From assembly GCF_002093665.1 (NCBI RefSeq), contig NZ_MRWE01000044.1, forward strand, positions 1 through 38,645: a stretch of 38,645 bases of DNA, read 5' to 3'. Origin of the DNA: Rouxiella badensis. Lineage in GTDB: Bacteria > Pseudomonadota > Gammaproteobacteria > Enterobacterales > Enterobacteriaceae. The notes beneath the pieces were generated by a model. The model was not told where the DNA came from and did no database searches. It saw nothing but the letters and a program-made list of their open reading frames with translations. A program made the translations under genes and the position numbers. Position 1 is the first letter of the stretch, and the number at the start of each line of letters is the position of its first letter. Positions 26,745 to 37,498 of the stretch are shown piece by piece.

Positions 26745-28853
26745 CTAGTTTCTATTACGGGTGACTTTAATCACGTCCGGCATGATACGAATCTTACGCA
26801 TGATGTTTGCCAGATGGACGCGATCGCGGGTGCTCAGGCGAATGAACGCGCTGTAGACGCGACCGTCTTTCTCTTCGCTGCTCAGGCTCTGAATATTCGA
26901 CTGCGCGGCGTTAATCGCGGCGGTCAGGTTCGCCAGTCCGCCCTGATGGTTGAACATATCAACCTTAATCTCGGCGATAAATTCCTGCTCGGTTTCCTGG
27001 TCATCCCATTCTACCGCCATGAATTTCTCAGGCTCTTTCTGGTAGCCACGGATGTTGCGGCAGGACTCATGGTGTACTACCAGACCCTTACCCGGACTCA
27101 CGTGGGCAATGATCGGGTCACCAGGAATAGGGCGGCAGCATTTTGCGAAGGTGATCAATACGCCGTCTGCGCCTTTAATTGGCAGATTGCGCGAGCCAGA
27201 GGTCGCCATGGAAGACTGGTCGCCCATCAGGTTCTTGGCCACCACCAGACTCATGGCGTTGCCTAAACCGATTTCGGCCAACAGATCATCCATCGCACTG
27301 AGCTTCATGCGCTCAAGCTCTTTCTTGATGTTTTCTGGCGGAATGTCGCTCAGCTTGCGTCCACTTCCCAGCGCATGATTCAACAGGCGGCGACCCAGAG
27401 AGACTGAATCGTCACGCTTGAGGTTTTTTAGCATCTGGCGAATTTTCGCACGCGCTCTCGAGCTGACCACGAAGTTCAACCATGCTGCATTCGGACGCGC
27501 GCCCGGTGCGGTGATTATCTCGATAGTCTGGCCGCTGGTCAGCGGTTGTGAAAGCGGGTAAGGCTGGCGGTCGACACGCGCACCCACGCAGGCGTGACCG
27601 ATGTCGGTATGCACGGCGTAGGCGAAGTCGACGGGCGTTGCGCCGGCAGGCAGCTCAACGATGCGGCCTTCCGGTGTAAAGACGTAGATTTCATCTGGGA
27701 AGAGGTCGGATTTAACGCTCTCGATGAATTCAAAGGAGTTACCCGCACTTTGCTGAAGCTCGAGCAGGCTCTGCAACCAGCGCTGTGCGCGGATTTGCGC
27801 CGTGGTGCCGGTACTTTCACCGTTCTCTTTATAAGCCCAGTGTGCCGCCACACCCATCTCTGCCATCTGGTCCATATCTTCAGTACGGATCTGAACCTCA
27901 ACCGGAACTCCGTGAGGGCCGATGAGCGAAGTATGCAGAGACTGATAGCCGTTGGCTTTGGGAATGGCGATGTAATCTTTGACGCGACCTGGACGCGGCT
28001 TGTAAAGGCTGTGCGCCTGACCAAGAACGCGATAGCAGGTATCTAGCTCTTTTACGATGACTCTGAAGGCATAAATATCCATGATTGAATGGAAACGCTG
28101 CTCTTTCAGGTGCATCTTGAGGTAAATCGAGTACAGGTGCTTTTCACGCCCGCTAACCCGGCATTGAATACCGGCTTCGGTCAGACGTCCCTCAATCTCG
28201 GAGAGGATTTTCTGAATCATCTCTTTACGGTTACCGCGTGCGGCTTTCACCACTTCTTTGATTACGCGATAGCGATTAGGGTAAAGCGCCTCAAAACCCA
28301 GCTCTTCGAGCTCGGTTTTAAGGTGGTGTATACCCAGCCTGTGCGCCAGCGGACTGTAAATTTCCAGCGTTTCACGAGCAATGCGGCGACGTTTATCGGG
28401 GCGAAGAGAGCCCAGCGTGCGCATATTGTGGGTACGGTCAGCCAGTTTGATCAAAATGACGCGGATGTCTTGCACCATCGCCATAATCATCTTGCGGAAG
28501 TTCTCCGCTTGGGCTTCTTTTTTGTCGCGGAATTTCAGCTTGTCGAGCTTTGAAACACCTTCAACCAGTTCGGCAACACTTTTACCAAACAACTGTTCCA
28601 TATCCTGGTAGGTTGCGGGTGTGTCTTCGATGACGTCGTGCAAAAGCGCCGCCATCAACGTTTCATGGTCGAGTCTCATCTCAGCTAAAATACAGGCCAC
28701 GGCTACCGGGTGAGTAATATACGGCTCACCGCTCGAGCGTGTCTGACCCTCGTGCGCGTCCCGCGCGACGAGGTATGCCTGCACGAGGCGCTTTATCTGG
28801 TCCTCTGGCAGGTATTTTTGAATCAGCTGATTCAGGCTTTCAAAGATGTACAA
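26745..28853 (-). CDS. spoT: bifunctional (p)ppGpp synthase/hydrolase SpoT
   Basis: 702 aa, as in E. coli. HD hydrolase domain with H48, H72, D73 and D77 (ALLHDVIEDT), followed by the synthetase-like domain (KDYIAIPKANGYQSLHTSL), TGS domain (VDFAYAVHTDIGHACVGA), a Cys-containing helical region and a C-terminal ACT domain (about 625-702). It controls the stringent-response alarmone. It is 15 bp downstream of rpoZ in the conserved operon. Confidence 0.98.
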   Translation of the reverse strand: MYIFESLNQLIQKYLPEDQIKRLVQAYLVARDAHEGQTRSSGEPYITHPVAVACILAEMRLDHETLMAALLHDVIEDTPATYQDMEQLFGKSVAELVEGVSKLDKLKFRDKKEAQAENFRKMIMAMVQDIRVILIKLADRTHNMRTLGSLRPDKRRRIARETLEIYSPLAHRLGIHHLKTELEELGFEALYPNRYRVIKEVVKAARGNRKEMIQKILSEIEGRLTEAGIQCRVSGREKHLYSIYLKMHLKEQRFHSIMDIYAFRVIVKELDTCYRVLGQAHSLYKPRPGRVKDYIAIPKANGYQSLHTSLIGPHGVPVEVQIRTEDMDQMAEMGVAAHWAYKENGESTGTTAQIRAQRWLQSLLELQQSAGNSFEFIESVKSDLFPDEIYVFTPEGRIVELPAGATPVDFAYAVHTDIGHACVGARVDRQPYPLSQPLTSGQTIEIITAPGARPNAAWLNFVVSSRARAKIRQMLKNLKRDDSVSLGRRLLNHALGSGRKLSDIPPENIKKELERMKLSAMDDLLAEIGLGNAMSLVVAKNLMGDQSSMATSGSRNLPIKGADGVLITFAKCCRPIPGDPIIAHVSPGKGLVVHHESCRNIRGYQKEPEKFMAVEWDDQETEQEFIAEIKVDMFNHQGGLANLTAAINAAQSNIQSLSSEEKDGRVYSAFIRLSTRDRVHLANIMRKIRIMPDVIKVTRNRN

Positions 28854-28868
28854 GGCTAGACCCGCTGA

Positions 28869-29150
28869 TTAACTTGGACGACGGCCTTCGGCGATAGCAG
28901 TAACCGCTTGAATCTCAGTGGCTTCTTGCTCTTTTTGCTCTTGGCGATCGCGAGCGTCGAGGATCTGGTTAGTGATCAGACCTTCTTCGATTTCACGCAG
29001 AGCAATAACGGTGAATTTGTCGTTTTCTTCAGCGACCAGTGGATCTTTACCACCAGATTGCAGCTGGCGTGCGCGACGAGCAGCCACCAACACCAGGTCA
29101 AAACGGTTACCAATTTTCTCTACAGCGTCTTGAACAGTTACGCGTGCCAT
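28869..29150 (-). CDS. rpoZ: RNA polymerase omega subunit
   Basis: 93 aa starting [20 protein letters not shown], the invariant omega N-terminus, with the motif ARRARQL that contacts beta prime. It supports polymerase assembly and the ppGpp response, consistent with its place directly before spoT. Gap to gmk is 54 bp. Confidence 0.98.
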   Translation of the reverse strand: MARVTVQDAVEKIGNRFDLVLVAARRARQLQSGGKDPLVAEENDKFTVIALREIEEGLITNQILDARDRQEQKEQEATEIQAVTAIAEGRRPS

Positions 29151-29204
29151 ATATGTGCTACTCCACAGGGTGACGAAAGACTGGGCATAATACTGAAAGT
29201 GTCT

Positions 29205-29828
29205 TCAGTCTGCCAATAGTTTGGTGATTAATCCGTCATGACGGAGCTTTTGACGGCTCAGACGAAGACGTTCTGCACGAATAATGGTTTTGAGGTCGGA
29301 TAACGCCAAATCAAAATCATCATTCACAATTAAATAGTCGTACTCGGCGTAGTGAGTCATTTCGGCTACTGCCTGCGCCATACGCTTGGCGATGACTTCT
29401 TCGCTGTCCTGACCACGGCCACGCAGGCGGCGGTCCAGCTCGTCTTTTGACGGAGGCAGAACAAAAATGCTGCGCGCCTGAGGCATACGCTGGCGAATTT
29501 GCTGCGCACCCTGCCAGTCGATATCTAAAAATACATCAACGCCAGAAGCTAAAACCTGCTCAATGGCTTTGCGCGAGGTGCCGTAATAATTACCGAACAC
29601 TTCCGCATGTTCTAAAAAGTCGTCGTGCGCAATCATCTCGCAGAATTCGTCTTTAGAAACGAAATAATAATGCTCGCCGTGTTTCTCACCAGGCCTGACT
29701 TGGCGCGTCGTATGAGAAATAGAGACCTGCGTATCGTAGAGCGGTTGAGTTTTTAGGTAAGCCTGAATCAGGCTTGATTTACCTGCTCCACTGGGGGCGG
29801 AGACAATATATAGCGTGCCTTGAACCAT
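29205..29828 (-). CDS. gmk: guanylate kinase
   Basis: 207 aa. P-loop [11 protein letters not shown] near the N-terminus, GMP-binding [19 protein letters not shown], and [11 protein letters not shown]. It phosphorylates GMP to GDP. First gene of the operon; the promoter should lie in the 280-bp divergent gap shared with ligB. Confidence 0.98.
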   Translation of the reverse strand: MVQGTLYIVSAPSGAGKSSLIQAYLKTQPLYDTQVSISHTTRQVRPGEKHGEHYYFVSKDEFCEMIAHDDFLEHAEVFGNYYGTSRKAIEQVLASGVDVFLDIDWQGAQQIRQRMPQARSIFVLPPSKDELDRRLRGRGQDSEEVIAKRMAQAVAEMTHYAEYDYLIVNDDFDLALSDLKTIIRAERLRLSRQKLRHDGLITKLLAD

Positions 29829-30083
29829 GTTGACGTTTCAGCTGATTGGGTTGAAAAGAAAATACAGAAGAGTGATCTTCGGCACAGTATACACGTTCAC
29901 CGCTTTTGGTGCAGCGTTACAGTACATTTCAGCGCAAGTAATCCTAATAAAATAGCCCGAAGTGACTCTTTTGCGAGGCTTATTCCATTAAATAAGCGCA
30001 ATCATGTACACCGAATAAAAGTTTCCGCAACGCCTCTCAGCCCAACTTATTACTGTTAGTCATTCCCGCCAAATGAGCATTGA

Positions 30084-32445
<2,362 letters not shown>

Positions 32446-32706
32446 ACGTTTCGCCAGTCGACAAGATAGAGAAATTTCCTCACTATAGGGTAATAAGCTT
32501 TGCCGCGCGTCTCGACTGAGTTTTTCTTCTGAATCCCCAATCGGATTACCTTAACTAATCTGAGTAAAGCATTTATTCCCCTACTGATTGCATTCAGCCG
32601 AAATTAAAAAACAAGTTCACATTACTTTAATTTTATATTTTTACGCATTGTCCATTTTATCGTCTAGGCTATTTTTACTTCACTAAACAAATTAGCTCTA
32701 TCTTAA

Positions 32707-32734
32707 AGGTGACGAATGTGTATATTTGTCACCT
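32707..32734. promoter_or_regulatory. 28-bp dyad, candidate TetR operator
   Basis: Half-sites AGGTGAC-n-AAT and ATT-n-GTCACCT separated by six bases: ten of eleven positions pair on each arm. It lies about 50-75 bp before the TetR-family start, the usual place for autorepression. Confidence 0.65.
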
Positions 32735-32742
32735 GTTAACCT

Positions 32743-32760
32743 AAGCTATAGCTATAGCTT
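32743..32760. promoter_or_regulatory. perfect 18-bp palindrome upstream of the TetR gene
   Basis: AAGCTATAGCTATAGCTT is identical to its reverse complement. It lies eight bases from the 28-bp dyad and 21 bp before the ATG. It may be a second operator or overlap the promoter. Confidence 0.55.
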
Positions 32761-32781
32761 TTCTATTTGCTGGAGAGCTAC

Positions 32782-33402
32782 ATGAAACCTGAAATCCCGG
32801 TTGTATTGCCTCATCGTGGACCTGCATTGCATGAGCGACGTGAGCAGATTATCCGGGCTGCGCTGGACCATTTTCGTCACTACGGTTATTCCAAAACCTC
32901 AGTGGCTGACCTGGCAAAAGCTATCGGTGTTTCAAGCGCTTATGTGTACAAGTTTTTTGAGTCTAAGCAGGCGATTGGTGAGGCGGTGTGCATGCACAGC
33001 CTGGGGCAGATCGATGATGCATTGCGCGAGATTGTGCACACCAACCAAAGCGCATCTGACAAGCTAAAAGAATTATTTTCGTCGCTGCTAAGCAAAAGCC
33101 TGGCGCTGTTTTTTGAAGAGCGGAGGCTGCATGACATTGCGGCTGTCGCGGCGACGAATCACTGGAGTTCAGCGAACAATCATCGCGCTGCTCTATATAG
33201 CATGCTGAAACAGATCATCGTTGAAGGTCGTGAGAAGGGTGAGTTTGAGTCTGACACGCCGCTTGATGAGGTGTGTATGGCCATCGCAGGTGTGATGACG
33301 CCATTCTCCCACCCCTTGATGCTTGAGGAAAAGACGCCAGAGCAGCTTGAAGAGCGCGTGCTGGTTATAACGAATTTGGTTTTACGCAGTCTGGCAAAAT
33401 GA
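32782..33402 (+). CDS. TetR-family transcriptional regulator
   Basis: 206 aa from the ATG at 32782 (MKPEIPVVLPHRGPALHERR), preceded by GGAGAG; the in-frame upstream TTG is not favoured. The helix-turn-helix is at about residues 22-65 (IIRAALDHFRHYGYSKTSVADLAKAIGVSSAYVYKFFESK). The C-terminal ligand domain is helical and not assignable. It lies 65 bp upstream of a beta-ketoacyl-ACP synthase gene in the same orientation. That pairing suggests control of fatty acid synthesis, perhaps by an acyl ligand, which is inference. Confidence 0.92.
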   Translation: MKPEIPVVLPHRGPALHERREQIIRAALDHFRHYGYSKTSVADLAKAIGVSSAYVYKFFESKQAIGEAVCMHSLGQIDDALREIVHTNQSASDKLKELFSSLLSKSLALFFEERRLHDIAAVAATNHWSSANNHRAALYSMLKQIIVEGREKGEFESDTPLDEVCMAIAGVMTPFSHPLMLEEKTPEQLEERVLVITNLVLRSLAK

Positions 33403-33415
33403 CCCGGCTGTAAAA

Positions 33416-33434
33416 AGGTGTGTTGTTCACACCT
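33416..33434 (+). promoter_or_regulatory. perfect hairpin/dyad between TetR and KAS genes
   Basis: AGGTGTG, TTGTT, CACACCT: a 7-bp perfect stem. No T run follows, so it is a poor terminator. Its arms share AGGTG/CACCT with the 28-bp dyad upstream of the regulator, so it may be a second binding site. Confidence 0.45.
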
Positions 33435-33467
33435 CAATTATACGGACTGATCCACAGAGGAATTTTT

Positions 33468-34742
33468 ATGTCTCATCGTCGTGTAGTCATTACGGGCATG
33501 GGGGCGGTGAGCCCGCTCGGTTGTGATATCGAAACTATTTGGAAACGACTGTTAGCCGGTCAGTCTGGTATTCGCGTTCTGCCAGAAGAAATCGTTGAAA
33601 CCCTGACCGTTAAAGTGGGCGGTCAGGTGCAAACTCTTGAGCAGGATCCCGAGTCAGGTTTTGACGCGGACCAGTACGTGTTGCCTAAAGATCAGAAGAA
33701 AATGGACCGTTTCATTCTCTTCGCCATGGCTGCTGCTGAGCAGGCGATTACCGAGTCAGGCTGGAAAGCAGAGACCGCAGAACAGCAGGAACGCTCTGCG
33801 ACGGTGATTGGCTCTGGTATCGGCGGTTTCCCGGCCATTGCCAATGCAGTACGCACCAACGACACTCGTGGTCCTAAGCGCCTGTCTCCATTCACCATTC
33901 CTTCATTTCTGGTGAACCTGGCTGCCGGTCAGGTTTCCATCAAGCACCAGTTCAAAGGCCCAATCGGTGCCCCGGTGACAGCCTGTGCGGCTGGCGTTCA
34001 GGCTATCGGCGATGCGGTACGTTTGATTCGCAACGACGAAGCTGACATTGCGCTGTGTGGCGGTGCGGAAGCGACTATTGATACCGTCACCATCGGCAGC
34101 TTTGCAGCGGCGAAAGCCATGTCGGTCGGTCATGAAGACAATCCAGCGTCTGCCTCACGTCCATTCGATAGCGCACGCGACGGCTTCGTCATGGGCGAAG
34201 GCGCAGGCATGCTAGTGATTGAAGAGCTGGAACATGCGCTGGCACGCGGTGCTAAACCATTGGCCGAGATCGTTGGTTACGGCACCAGCGGCGACGCATA
34301 CCACATGACCTCCGGTGCAGAAGACGGCAACGGCGCAGGTCGTGCAATGAAAATTGCTCTGCGTCAGGGTGGCATCAAGCCTGAGCAGGTTCAGCACCTT
34401 AACGCCCACGCGACCTCTACGCCGGTCGGCGACCTCGGCGAAATCAACGCGATTAAAAACCTTTTCGGTACCGACGACAAGCTGGCCATCACCTCGACCA
34501 AGTCAGCAACTGGTCACCTTTTGGGTGCGGCTGGCGGCCTTGAGACTATCTTTACCGCGTTGGCCGTGCGTGACCAGATCGTGCCACCGACGCTGAATCT
34601 GGATAACAAAGATCCAGCGGCCGAGGGTTTAAACATCGTTGGCAACAAAGCACAGCCGCATGAAATCACCTATGCGCTGTCTAATGGTTTCGGTTTCGGT
34701 GGCGTTAACGCCTGCGTCTTGTTGAAGCGCTGGGAAGACTAA
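33468..34742 (+). CDS. beta-ketoacyl-ACP synthase II-type enzyme (FabF-like)
   Basis: 424 aa from the ATG at 33468, with AGAGGAA upstream; the longer frame lacks support. Condensing-enzyme catalytic residues are C173 (TACAAGVQ), H314 (NAHATSTPVGD), K345 and H350 (TSTKSATGHLLGAAGG). It differs from E. coli FabF by Ala for Gly after H314 and an N-terminal insertion around residues 40-75. No ACP or other fab gene is adjacent, so this is probably a second, regulated KAS and not the housekeeping fabF. It elongates acyl-ACP with malonyl-ACP. Confidence 0.92.
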   Translation: MSHRRVVITGMGAVSPLGCDIETIWKRLLAGQSGIRVLPEEIVETLTVKVGGQVQTLEQDPESGFDADQYVLPKDQKKMDRFILFAMAAAEQAITESGWKAETAEQQERSATVIGSGIGGFPAIANAVRTNDTRGPKRLSPFTIPSFLVNLAAGQVSIKHQFKGPIGAPVTACAAGVQAIGDAVRLIRNDEADIALCGGAEATIDTVTIGSFAAAKAMSVGHEDNPASASRPFDSARDGFVMGEGAGMLVIEELEHALARGAKPLAEIVGYGTSGDAYHMTSGAEDGNGAGRAMKIALRQGGIKPEQVQHLNAHATSTPVGDLGEINAIKNLFGTDDKLAITSTKSATGHLLGAAGGLETIFTALAVRDQIVPPTLNLDNKDPAAEGLNIVGNKAQPHEITYALSNGFGFGGVNACVLLKRWED

Positions 34743-34762
34743 GTCTCTCCCAATTCAATGAT

Positions 34763-34788
34763 AAAGCCCGTTAATCCGGGCTTTTTTT
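34763..34788 (+). terminator. bidirectional intrinsic terminator
   Basis: AAGCCCG, six-base loop, CGGGCTT followed by T residues. It ends the KAS gene and, from the other side, the convergent small exported protein gene. Confidence 0.88.
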
Positions 34789-34796
34789 ATGCGGTA

Positions 34797-35186
34797 TTAG
34801 AGTCCGTCTGGACGCGGGATTTCGTAATACTGGCCCGATGGGTCACGCTTGTAATAGTGCCCTTGGCTGACGTAGAAACGCTCACCGTGGAAATCAACCG
34901 GAGAAAGGTCCGGCGGCGCAGAGTCATACTCTTCTTCTTCCTGCGGCGGAGATGGGGGCGGCGCATCATCCTGCGGTGGTGCATTAACTTCGACGTAATT
35001 ATCACCTTGTTTCTGATAATAATTTCCGTTTAAAGCCCAATAGGTCAACCCTCCAATCACCACGGCGACTGCGGCATCAGGCAAAATGTTGAAACCTGGC
35101 CCGCCGGGACCCCCACCGCCGTGTGCCAACGCCAACGTAGGTGAAAGCAGGCTCAGGGTTAATAGTGATGCAGCAAGCTTTTTCAT
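34797..35186 (-). CDS. small exported protein, DUF6515-like, Pro/acidic-rich
   Basis: 129 aa from the ATG at 35186 (MKKLAASLLTLSLLSPTLALA), a Sec signal peptide; the longer frame includes the ribosome site region. The mature part has a Gly-rich start (HGGGGPGGPG), a hydrophobic stretch (AAVAVVIGGLTYWAL), a Pro/Asp/Glu linker (about residues 75-95) and two Tyr-rich repeats (GNYYQKQGDNYVEV and QGHYYKRDPSGQYYEI). The repeats resemble DUF6515 proteins, which are envelope proteins of unknown role. Family assignment is moderate. Confidence 0.7.
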   Translation of the reverse strand: MKKLAASLLTLSLLSPTLALAHGGGGPGGPGFNILPDAAVAVVIGGLTYWALNGNYYQKQGDNYVEVNAPPQDDAPPPSPPQEEEEYDSAPPDLSPVDFHGERFYVSQGHYYKRDPSGQYYEIPRPDGL

Positions 35187-35602
35187 TTCATTCCCCTCAG
35201 GGGTCAAACTTCAGACTGATACAAACTTCTTCCGACTGATATAAGGTCTAAACCCCCCGGCGTCAATCAATCTTCAACCCATTTTCACAAGCAGTTACAA
35301 CTGCCTACGCTAATCTCACAGCGCTGCGCCAGGCTGACAGAGATTAACGGAGTGTGAACGGGACACAAGAGGACATTTAACCGCAAAAAAGCCCGCAAAT
35401 CGCGGGCTTTTGGGGCTTTACCTTTCAGCTGCGAAGCCTAAAAGATTACTCGATATTGAATCTGTTTGTAGAGTAGTTGGCTCTAAGCCTTTAAGTGTAA
35501 GGATCTTTGGTAATGATTTTTTATGTTAGGTACACCCTTGTGTACATGGTTTTATGAAGTGCTAGTTCTTCTCAACCACCACAACCCTTCAATGAGGCTA
35601 CA
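35187..35602. other. intergenic region with an orphan terminator
   Basis: No ORF with a credible start. The left part should hold the promoter of the small exported protein. A terminator at 35385-35411 has no gene immediately upstream on either strand. To its right the sequence becomes A+T-richer and this is probably where the accessory segment begins. Confidence 0.45.
35385..35411 (+). terminator. orphan bidirectional intrinsic terminator
   Basis: Six A residues, GCCCGC, AAATC loop, GCGGGC and four T residues. On the plus strand no coding gene ends before it, so it could close a small RNA or be left over from a deleted gene. Confidence 0.75.
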
Positions 35603-35791
35603 GTGTCCCAGATTGTCGCCTATACAATATGGGAAGGATTCGACAATGGGTATGTTATCGCTGAACGGCTCAATGAAGCGGGTTATCAGAATAAAGCGGG
35701 TAAGGCGTGGGACAAGGACATTTATAGTGCGTGGAAACATCAGAAGGGAACGGCTACAAAGATAGCTACAGCATTGAAGCTGTCAGAATAG
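35603..35791 (+). CDS. small recombinase-domain-like protein, hypothetical
   Basis: 62 aa from a GTG start with GAGG six bases before it. The sequence VIAERLNEAGYQNKAGKAWDKDIYSAWKH resembles the helix-turn-helix 'recombinase' segment of serine recombinases, in which a helix is followed by a G-K-x-W turn and a second helix. No catalytic domain is present, so it is either a free-standing DNA-binding protein or a remnant. It is convergent with the PIN gene. Function unknown. Confidence 0.5.
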   Translation: MSQIVAYTIWEGFDNGYVIAERLNEAGYQNKAGKAWDKDIYSAWKHQKGTATKIATALKLSE

Positions 35792-35857
35792 CTTTGTGAT
35801 GCAGGTGACCAGGTGACTGGGGAAGTTGTAGCTTTATGCTCTAGGAACTCTAAATTC

Positions 35858-36496
35858 TCACAATCCAAAGTCCCTTACAGGAAGCCTATCTTTAAACGCG
35901 AGGTAATCATAAAACTCGCGGGTGTACGAAAAAATGCATTCGCACATCGTATGGCCAGCGTTTGCCAGAGCCATTCTCAACATTCCATCAGGCAAAGGAT
36001 TAGCCATTAGATGCGCGTAAACTCGCGCTTGAGTTAACCCGTTGACGCATAGCAATAATGAAGATTCAAATGTAATCACAGCATCCATCAAACGCTGATG
36101 TATTACATCAAGGGCTGGTTGGTTTGCAACAATAGCTGATAAGCAGCGGCGATCTCCAGTCATGAAGATAGCTTCCGGATTCTCAATGCAGGAAGCGAGA
36201 AGAAGTTGTTCGCCTACATCAATCCCCGGCACGCTACCCAAAAGCTCAATCAGTTGAGTATTTTGAACTTCTGGAATATCTTGCACCGTTGCGATGAAAG
36301 CATCCACCTGCTCGTAAACATTCTGGCCACCAAATTTCCTAATAGCATTTTCAATATTTCTTGGCAAAAGCTGGAAACGAGCGGCGGGATTAATAAATAT
36401 TTGTTCGGGAGGCTGATTAAAAATCACTGGCAGTTGTGATAACAGGTTGCACTGCGCCAGCTTCAAAATGACATCATTGTCTGAAAGAACAATCAC
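35858..36496 (-). CDS. PIN-domain-like protein, partner of the ImmA/IrrE gene
   Basis: 212 aa from a GTG start with GGGGAG upstream. The N-terminus MIVLSDNDVILKLA fits the first PIN strand with catalytic D6. E96 (DVGEQLLLASC) and D115 (FMTGDRR) fit the later acidic residues of the PIN nuclease site. The region after about residue 140 is helical and not assignable. The gene begins 3 bp after the ImmA/IrrE gene, so they are cotranscribed and probably coupled. PIN proteins are commonly RNase toxins. PIN plus ImmA/IrrE pairs have been predicted as toxin-antitoxin modules; the activity of this pair is inference. The start is GTG, which may lower expression relative to the partner. Confidence 0.75.
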   Translation of the reverse strand: MIVLSDNDVILKLAQCNLLSQLPVIFNQPPEQIFINPAARFQLLPRNIENAIRKFGGQNVYEQVDAFIATVQDIPEVQNTQLIELLGSVPGIDVGEQLLLASCIENPEAIFMTGDRRCLSAIVANQPALDVIHQRLMDAVITFESSLLLCVNGLTQARVYAHLMANPLPDGMLRMALANAGHTMCECIFSYTREFYDYLAFKDRLPVRDFGL

Positions 36497-36499
36497 TTA

Positions 36500-37498
36500 T
36501 CACTCCCCAATTAGATTTTCTAAAACCTTAAGATTGTCCTCGTGGATATTTTCTAAATCCATTCCACTTTTCATCATGGTCTTAACTAAGTCTTGATCTG
36601 GCACGCTGCCTTCACAGAGTAATTTAACCGCACTAACAGCTACGCCCCAGCGATTCTGGGCGAAACCATAATTCAAAGCGATGTGTGTGGGGTCAATGTG
36701 ATTGTCGCTACCATATTTATGGGCTGCTCGAGCTAAATTTGCCCCATTCAAGCCGCCAGCAGTAGGGACAATTCGTAGAGACTTTTGTCCAGAAATAACC
36801 TGGAAGGCAAATTCATTGGCTTCTTTCTCTATCTCATCAGTCGAAGCATTTTCAATTTTTGCATCAACATGACATTGCCCGTTTTCTGCATTCAAATGCC
36901 CCTTCGCGATATGACCAAGTTCGTGCGCAAGATCAAATAGCATATAGCCGTGCTTCTGGGGTTGTGTTAGTACGATAACCGGGCGCCCGTGACTCATTAA
37001 TGCCAATCCGGCCATTTTCTTTGCAGCCTGAGGAAAGCTTTTGAGATAAACAACAGGGATTCCCACTGAGTGGCAGAACGATACCAGGCTGCCAAGCGAT
37101 ACCCACGGCTCTTTAGAAAGGATTTGGCTTCTAATAGCCAATGGATCCAGCGCAACATTAGCACTGTGCGGAACTTTAAAATTAGACGCAGCAATTTTTG
37201 CCGCTGTATAGGCAACAGCAGTAGCAATATCTAAATCGTTAGCGGCCACATTTTGGCGGTGCTTATATTTATGATTGCCACCAAAATTAAAGCAGATTCC
37301 CTCGCTACCATCTTTCAAGCTGTCTGGAAGGATGCTAAACATGCGCGCGAGATGCAAACTTGCATACTGACGCCCTGATGGGGTGTCAGCAAGTCGCTCA
37401 TCCCACCAATCAGGCAATAGCTTGCGAATGTAAGCGAGGTTAAATCCGGCTTGTCCGAATTTAGAATAAATTTGACTCATCTGATTGTTGTTACTCAT
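36500..37498 (-). CDS. ImmA/IrrE-family metallopeptidase
   Basis: 332 aa, start supported by GGAGG six bases before the ATG. The zinc motif is H192-E-L-G-H196 (FDLAHELGHIAKGHL), with EKEANEFA about 30 residues later supplying the third ligand. The N-terminal 60 residues (LAYIRKLLPDWWDERLADTPSGRQ) do not look like the usual Xre helix-turn-helix of such proteins. ImmA-type peptidases cleave repressors in mobile elements; here the likely target or partner is the downstream PIN protein. Base composition is A+T-richer than the housekeeping genes to the left, suggesting transfer. Confidence 0.85.
   Translation of the reverse strand: MSNNNQMSQIYSKFGQAGFNLAYIRKLLPDWWDERLADTPSGRQYASLHLARMFSILPDSLKDGSEGICFNFGGNHKYKHRQNVAANDLDIATAVAYTAAKIAASNFKVPHSANVALDPLAIRSQILSKEPWVSLGSLVSFCHSVGIPVVYLKSFPQAAKKMAGLALMSHGRPVIVLTQPQKHGYMLFDLAHELGHIAKGHLNAENGQCHVDAKIENASTDEIEKEANEFAFQVISGQKSLRIVPTAGGLNGANLARAAHKYGSDNHIDPTHIALNYGFAQNRWGVAVSAVKLLCEGSVPDQDLVKTMMKSGMDLENIHEDNLKVLENLIGE

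Larger units (their letters stand above)
32446..32781 (+). promoter_or_regulatory. divergent control region between yicG and the TetR gene
   Basis: 336 bp without a gene, A+T-rich in the middle. The right end carries two adjacent palindromes listed separately. GGAGAG lies just before the TetR start. Confidence 0.5.

Noticed and set aside
26063-26764. 233-codon plus-strand ORF opposite trmH
   Set aside because: It mirrors trmH almost exactly and has no recognisable motif or ribosome site.
35187-35602. tRNA gene or selC-type attachment site at the left border of the accessory DNA
   Set aside because: No tRNA cloverleaf, CCA end or TTCGA T-loop was found, and no integrase is in the window.
35523-35765. 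80-codon plus-strand ORF overlapping the recombinase-like ORF
   Set aside because: No ribosome site and an Arg-rich composition; the GTG-started frame at 35603 has a better start and recognisable pattern.
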